Source of the DNA: Rhizomys pruinosus
Lineage: Eukaryota; Chordata; Mammalia; Rodentia; Spalacidae
Assembly: GCA_009823505.1 (NCBI GenBank)
Contig: VZQC01011955.1
Span: 1,373,931 to 1,437,930 of the forward strand
DNA length: 64,000 nt
Direction: 5' to 3'
Notes under the pieces: model-generated
Database searches by the model: none
What the model was told of the DNA's origin: nothing
Seen by the model: the letters and a program-made list of their open reading frames with translations, nothing else
Shown: one piece after another, positions 59,981 to 64,000 of the stretch
Layout: the number at the start of each line of letters is the position of its first letter
Numbering within the stretch: the stretch's first letter is position 1
Program-made: the position numbers and the translations under genes

Positions 59981-60101
59981 CTTAACAAGGTCTGAGAAAA
60001 GTATTTCAGGGTGTTTGCAATATCTGTTCCCGATGGTACAGGATAAATGTTGTGAAGAACCCGATTATGATATTCCTGCAAGTATCGAATCTTGGAAGCA
60101 A
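59981..60101 (-). CDS. UNC79: UNC79 coding exon 2 (first coding exon in window)
   Basis: A 121-bp internal exon with acceptor ATCTAG at 60107-60102 and donor GTAAGC from 59980. It opens with TT completing a Phe codon, then 39 codons reading ASKIRYLQEYHNRVLHN and onward to KYFSQTLL. It ends with AG, which joins the C that opens exon 3 to make Ser. The peptide matches the extreme N-terminus of mammalian UNC79 as I recall it, about residues 9-47. The upstream 3' splice site is odd: a run of 58 T on the coding strand ends 12 nt before the exon. The ATG exon, expected to encode about eight residues, was not found up to 64000. Confidence 0.95.
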
Positions 60102-60110
60102 CTAGATAAA

Positions 60111-60113
<3 letters not shown>

Positions 60114-60171
<58 letters not shown>
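60114..60171 (+). repeat. (A)58 homopolymer at exon 2 acceptor
   Basis: Fifty-eight uninterrupted A on the plus strand, followed by a purine GAAAA/GAA tract to about 60210. On the UNC79 strand it is a T58 run ending 12 nt before exon 2, followed by GCTTTTATCTAG, so it overlaps the polypyrimidine tract. No SINE body adjoins it. Confidence 0.95.
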
Positions 60172-60185
<14 letters not shown>

Positions 60186-60651
60186 GAAAAAAAAAGAAGA
60201 AAGAAGAATCTTCTTGTAATATGTATCAGGCATAAAATAGAATGATGAATGATTACATACAGGAATTCAATCAATATTTTAAAAACACATGTAAATTTTT
60301 ACTGGAATTCCATAATAGAAACAATAGAAAACATTTAATTCCTTATAATTGCATTCAGCACCCAAAATTGTTTTTTGTTATCTGGATTAGTATCCTATTC
60401 ATAAATGATCTGATCCTTTTTTTCCATTACTAAGAAAAGCAACATTGCAATTATTTTCTAATTATTCCCAAATTAGCTTCTTATTGAGAAAATAATAATA
60501 GACATGAATCTCTGTCACTAGAGAGCTATATTTAATATTGCTTAACTAAAGTTGAAAGATGAAACTCAAAGGTCTTTCAACACTAAAAATCCTTGAAAAA
60601 AAAAGGATGTTTATTATATAATGATATCAACTGAAATTGGTCATTTCATCC

Positions 60652-60822
60652 TTTCTTCTTTCTTTCTTTTTTTCTTTCTTTTTTTCTTTCTTTCTTTCTT
60701 CTTTCTTTCTGACAGGGTCTCACTATGTAAGCCCCCTGCTAGCCTAGAACTCACTATGTAGACCATCCCAGAGATCCACCTGCCACTGCTGGGATTAAAG
60801 ATGTGCACCACCAAGCCTGGCT
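60652..60822 (-). mobile_element. B1 SINE with (CTTT)n tail
   Basis: CTTT-rich tract at 60652-60710, then a shortened B1 from GACAGGGTCTCACTATGTAA to CACCACCAAGCCTGGC. Confidence 0.88.
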
Positions 60823-63309
60823 GGAAATCAGACATTTTTAACTTAGTGATCATGAAAATGCATTTAATGAGTGCTTGAAATGCATGAATATGTCAAGAGT
60901 AGACTTACTTGGTGAGTATTAAGTAAGAATACAATCAATGATTGCGTGGTAATAAAAAATACGAAAAATAAATGTCACATTTTTTCCAAAGAATTTCATA
61001 AATTAGGAGCCTTCCTAGAACTTTTTGAGATTGGCTGCCCAAGTCTCAAAATAGGAGGCACTAAATATGTGTATTTACCCTCCTAGACCTACCTGGAATC
61101 ACCAGCATGGTCCATATTCCTGACCTGACCTTTGACCTGGCTGAGATGAATTGCCCAGCTCTAGTCACTCCACTTTTCAAATCCCAAGGAGCCATGATGA
61201 TCAACGTCTCTCTGGTCTCCGCTTCCACAGAGTTCTCAATACTGTCCGTTTGTCCTTTCAATCTTTAAGGCTACCAAGGGAGCCTTTTAGGCGGTAAGGC
61301 TCACTGTCAGCGGTTAGCAGAAGACATACCAAGTCCCGGAGAAGCAAGGCTTTGCTGTTCCCAACAGCATATGGAAATAAGCTCCTGGATGTATTCTAAC
61401 TGAAATGCTGGCTTAAGCAACTTAAAGAAAGTCAAAATGTTTTTCATAAGTGTGGGACAGAACCAGAGAACAAAAAAAAAAAAAAAAAATACCAGAATCA
61501 GAAGAACTTTAAAGATCTTTTCCCATAACCACTTCATTTTAAAGATGGGAAAGTGAGGCACACATGTGGGCAAAGTTTGAGCTAAACTGGCATTATGGTT
61601 TCCTGACTCCCACTCCAGTGTTTTTCCTATGACATACTCTAGAATATGATTCTGAAACTGGGCCAACATGCACATAATAAATATTCATTCTATGACAGCA
61701 AAGCAGTTTCAGCAGTTATTAGGCTAATCATTGATCCTAAAATCTGCATATACCATTTATGAGATTTGCCTTTTCTTTCTACTTCTTGAACTATTTCCAT
61801 AATATAGTTAACATTTTCCCAAAGAAATAAGTTCATATTGCAGATAAGATTATCTTGGGTTTATGTAACACATCATCTCCAAAGACAGCATCTATTGCCT
61901 CAGTTAATAAAGAAATATTTGGTTGTAAATAATTTTTCTCTGAGAGAGTACAAATAGGTAATACTTGAAAATGTATCAATTATATAATCTTACAAAAATC
62001 CGTTTTCTTCTGAATGTCTTTGACCTGCTATTCATCACAATTTTTATAATGCATTGCAAGGAACCCCCATGTTAGTACATACTTCCAAGTTCCAAATAGT
62101 TGAGATAGCTGCCGTGTCAGCATATGCTTTTTCTCACCTGCTATCACAACGATGCTTTGTAACAGTGACTTTTCTGAAATTTTAATATTCAGCAGGTTTC
62201 TGCAGAGTATTTTAGGTATATCATTAATCATTCAACTACCTAAAAAAGGAGTTGATGAAAATGCAGGGTATGGACAATAAGCTCCATGAAGAGAAAAGTC
62301 AAAGATCTCCCAATTCAATGGTTCCCTCATAATTCAAGAGCTTTAAAACCACCATTACATAATCATTGCAAGCATTCAAACACGTTTATGGGATGAATGG
62401 ATTTTTTATAGCTCCTTTCATTAAAATGCAGTAATAGCTCCTTTCAAGGAGTTTCCAAACACACATCAGAAAGCAGCAGAAGCTACAGTAACTTCTTCCT
62501 TTGAGATCTCTTAATATTTTACAAATCCACGTGGTATTATCTTGTTTCCTTTCCTACTCATTTTTCTTTATCAAGTTGCAAAATTCTTAAAAGGCAGAGA
62601 CTGCATATTACTCATATTTCCATCCCACTCTTAAAACTGTCTGCTATTTAGTAGGTACCCAACATAGCCATAGGATTAAGTGGACAATGAGTTAATACTT
62701 TAAAAACAGCTTTTTTCCTTGAATATATATATATGATGAATATGTATGTGTGTATAAATAGCTACACTAAATATAAAATAGATTATGGATTCTTTATTCT
62801 TACATCTAGACACATAGGAAGGGACTTGGTAAGTGAATGAAGGTAGAAGAAAAAAAGTCATGAGCAATCATAAAAGACATTGTATAGAACAGTTTGGGGA
62901 AATGTTCAAGCTACTTTTCATACTGGTGAATCAAAATCTCAGAAGTAATAGATTTAACTCTCTTAGTTTCAACTATTTGGGAATAATCATAAAAGTCTCT
63001 GACAAATAGTAACTGAAGATGGGATGAAGATGTGACTAAGATTCATTTGCATTTCAACCTTGGACACAAGATATAGTCATTAGCTGGTTAGTAAGCCCAT
63101 AAATGAACCCAGCATACCACACATGTGCCTGACAGCACTATGAAGACTCAGAAAATAGGCAGACTATATATGGGGGCACTATCTCCAACCTCAGCTGACC
63201 TTAGGACTGCATATCTCTAGCAATCTTCCACTCTCGTCTATTCTAGTTACACACATTTCAGAATGACCCCTACCGCCTCTCCTTCCTTATGGTTTAAGAA
63301 TTCATCTGC
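60823..63309. other. Intron upstream of exon 2
   Basis: Mostly unclassified. A MIR-like piece at about 61540-61620 and a short AT tract near 62724. I looked for the expected ATG exon (MSTKAEQF-like) and did not find it. Confidence 0.45.
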
Positions 63310-63700
63310 TATAAATTATGTCCTCCAAAATTCATAATTGAAGCCCTAACCTCAAAATGTGAATTTACCTGGAGATAAGACCTTTAAAGAGATGGTTAAG
63401 TTAAAATAAAGCCATTATGGATACTCCTTAATCCAATCTTCCTGGTGCCCTTGTAAGAAAAGATAGGACAAATAAGAGACATCCAGAATGCAGGAGCTCA
63501 GAGGGAAGGCCAAGTGAGGACAAGCAAGAAAGTGGCCATCTGTGAACCAAGGAAAGAGGCCTCAGGAGAAACCAAATCTGCCAACACCTTGATCTTGAAC
63601 TGGAAGCCTTCAGAACTGTGAGAAAACAAATGTCTGTTGTTTTAGAAACTCCATCTGTGATGGTTTTATGGCAGCTGGAGAAAACTAATGCACCATCACA
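63310..63700 (+). mobile_element. MaLR-type LTR remnant
   Basis: ATGTCCTCCAAAATTCATAA, CTGCCAACACCTTGATCTTG, GAACTGTGAGAAAACAAATG and GAAAACTAATGCA are in MaLR-like LTR order. Diverged. Confidence 0.6.
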
Positions 63701-63729
63701 GAGGAAAGTCTAAGTAAGAAAGGGCACGA

Positions 63730-63943
63730 GGGGCTAGAGAAATGGCTCAGCAGTTAGGAGCACTGGGAATTCTTGCAGAAGACCCAGGATCAAATCCCAG
63801 CACCCACCTAATGGCTAACAACCATCTGTAACTCCAGTTCCAAGGGATCTGACATCCTCTTCTGTCCTCCTCGGGCATTGCACAACACGAGTACACTTAT
63901 ACACATGCAGGTATAACATTCATACACATAAAAAAATAAATGT
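63730..63943 (+). mobile_element. B2 SINE
   Basis: GGGGCTAGAGAAATGGCTC head, TCCTCGGGCATTGCACAAC 3' module and an AAAAAAATAAATGTA tail. Confidence 0.9.
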
Positions 63944-64000
63944 AGGGGCTGGAGAGATGGCCTAGCGGTTAAGAGCACCGACGCTCTTGCAGAGGACCCG
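63944..64000 (+). mobile_element. B2 SINE, cut by window edge
   Basis: GGGGCTGGAGAGATGGCC head continuing to the last base. Head-to-tail with the preceding B2. Confidence 0.9.

Larger units (their letters stand above)
15183..60101 (-). other. UNC79: UNC79 gene, partial (coding exons 2-7 and introns)
   Basis: This is the span of the recognisable UNC79 exons, read right to left. UNC79 is a very large helical-repeat protein that pairs with UNC80 on the NALCN sodium-leak channel in neurons; that role is family knowledge. The sequence shows six exons in the order and phase expected for the N-terminal region. Introns, 5' to 3', are about 7.6, 3.0, 10.5, 12.8 and 1.2 kb. The low end of the span is the duplicated exon 7 at 15183; the clean copy of exon 7 ends at 24198. 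The ATG exon and all exons after exon 7 are outside or not found. Exon numbers assume one ATG exon upstream, and non-coding 5' exons could change them. Confidence 0.93.

Noticed and set aside
60015..60245. A plus-strand frame with a long Lys run
   Set aside because: It is the antisense of UNC79 exon 2 followed by the A58 homopolymer.
61307..61675. A possible exon with a GTATGT donor near 61321
   Set aside because: No matching acceptor or UNC79-like peptide. The frame includes a poly(A)-derived Phe run. A non-coding 5' exon cannot be excluded but is not supported.

Overview
The window is nuclear DNA of a rodent. It is dense in B1, B2, B4 and ID SINEs, L1 remnants, MaLR-type LTR remnants and older MIRs. 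The prevailing B2 subfamily has a 3' half unlike the mouse B2 consensus, so I read the source as a myomorph (probably muroid) rodent other than Mus. I cannot name the species.

The only gene I can support is UNC79 (KIAA1409), the large auxiliary subunit of the NALCN sodium-leak channel complex, on the minus strand. Six consecutive early coding exons lie here, numbered 2-7 on the assumption that one short ATG exon lies further upstream: 60101-59981, 52344-52040, 49037-48867, 38321-38229, 25429-25374 and 24327-24198. Every acceptor is AG, every donor is GT, and all codon phases join. Together they encode about 290 residues of the N-terminal region. Neither the ATG exon (expected beyond 60.1 kb) nor the exon after exon 7 (expected below 15.2 kb) was found. 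Apart from these exons, everything from 15 to 60 kb is intron, and both outer flanks should also be intronic.

The most notable structure is a direct repeat of about 8.5 kb. Copy 1 is 13453-22076 and copy 2 is 22501-30956. Both contain UNC79 exons 6 and 7. Copy 2 has clean exons. In copy 1, exon 7 is identical but exon 6 is broken by small insertions. Long identical stretches alternate with indel-rich stretches that mostly fall on SINE, LINE and other repeat sequence. Copy 1 ends at a single N (22077) inside a SINE, and 423 bp of unrelated sequence precede copy 2. This is best explained as an unmerged contig overlap (false duplication). A genuine tandem duplication has to be tested, because the exon pair is phase-symmetric and would add 62 codons in frame.

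Layout: 1-13.4 kb, intron with a 5'-truncated L1, two long copies and some fragments of an L1-linked repeat family, and SINE clusters; 13.4-31 kb, the repeated segment with exons 6 and 7; 31-38 kb, SINE/LTR-rich intron; 38.2 kb, exon 5; 38-49 kb, intron; 48.9 kb, exon 4; 52 kb, exon 3; 52.7-56 kb, AT-rich intron; 56-59 kb, SINE cluster; 60 kb, exon 2 with a 58-nt homopolymer beside its acceptor; 60-64 kb, intron. No RNA gene, CRISPR array, promoter or novel protein system is visible.
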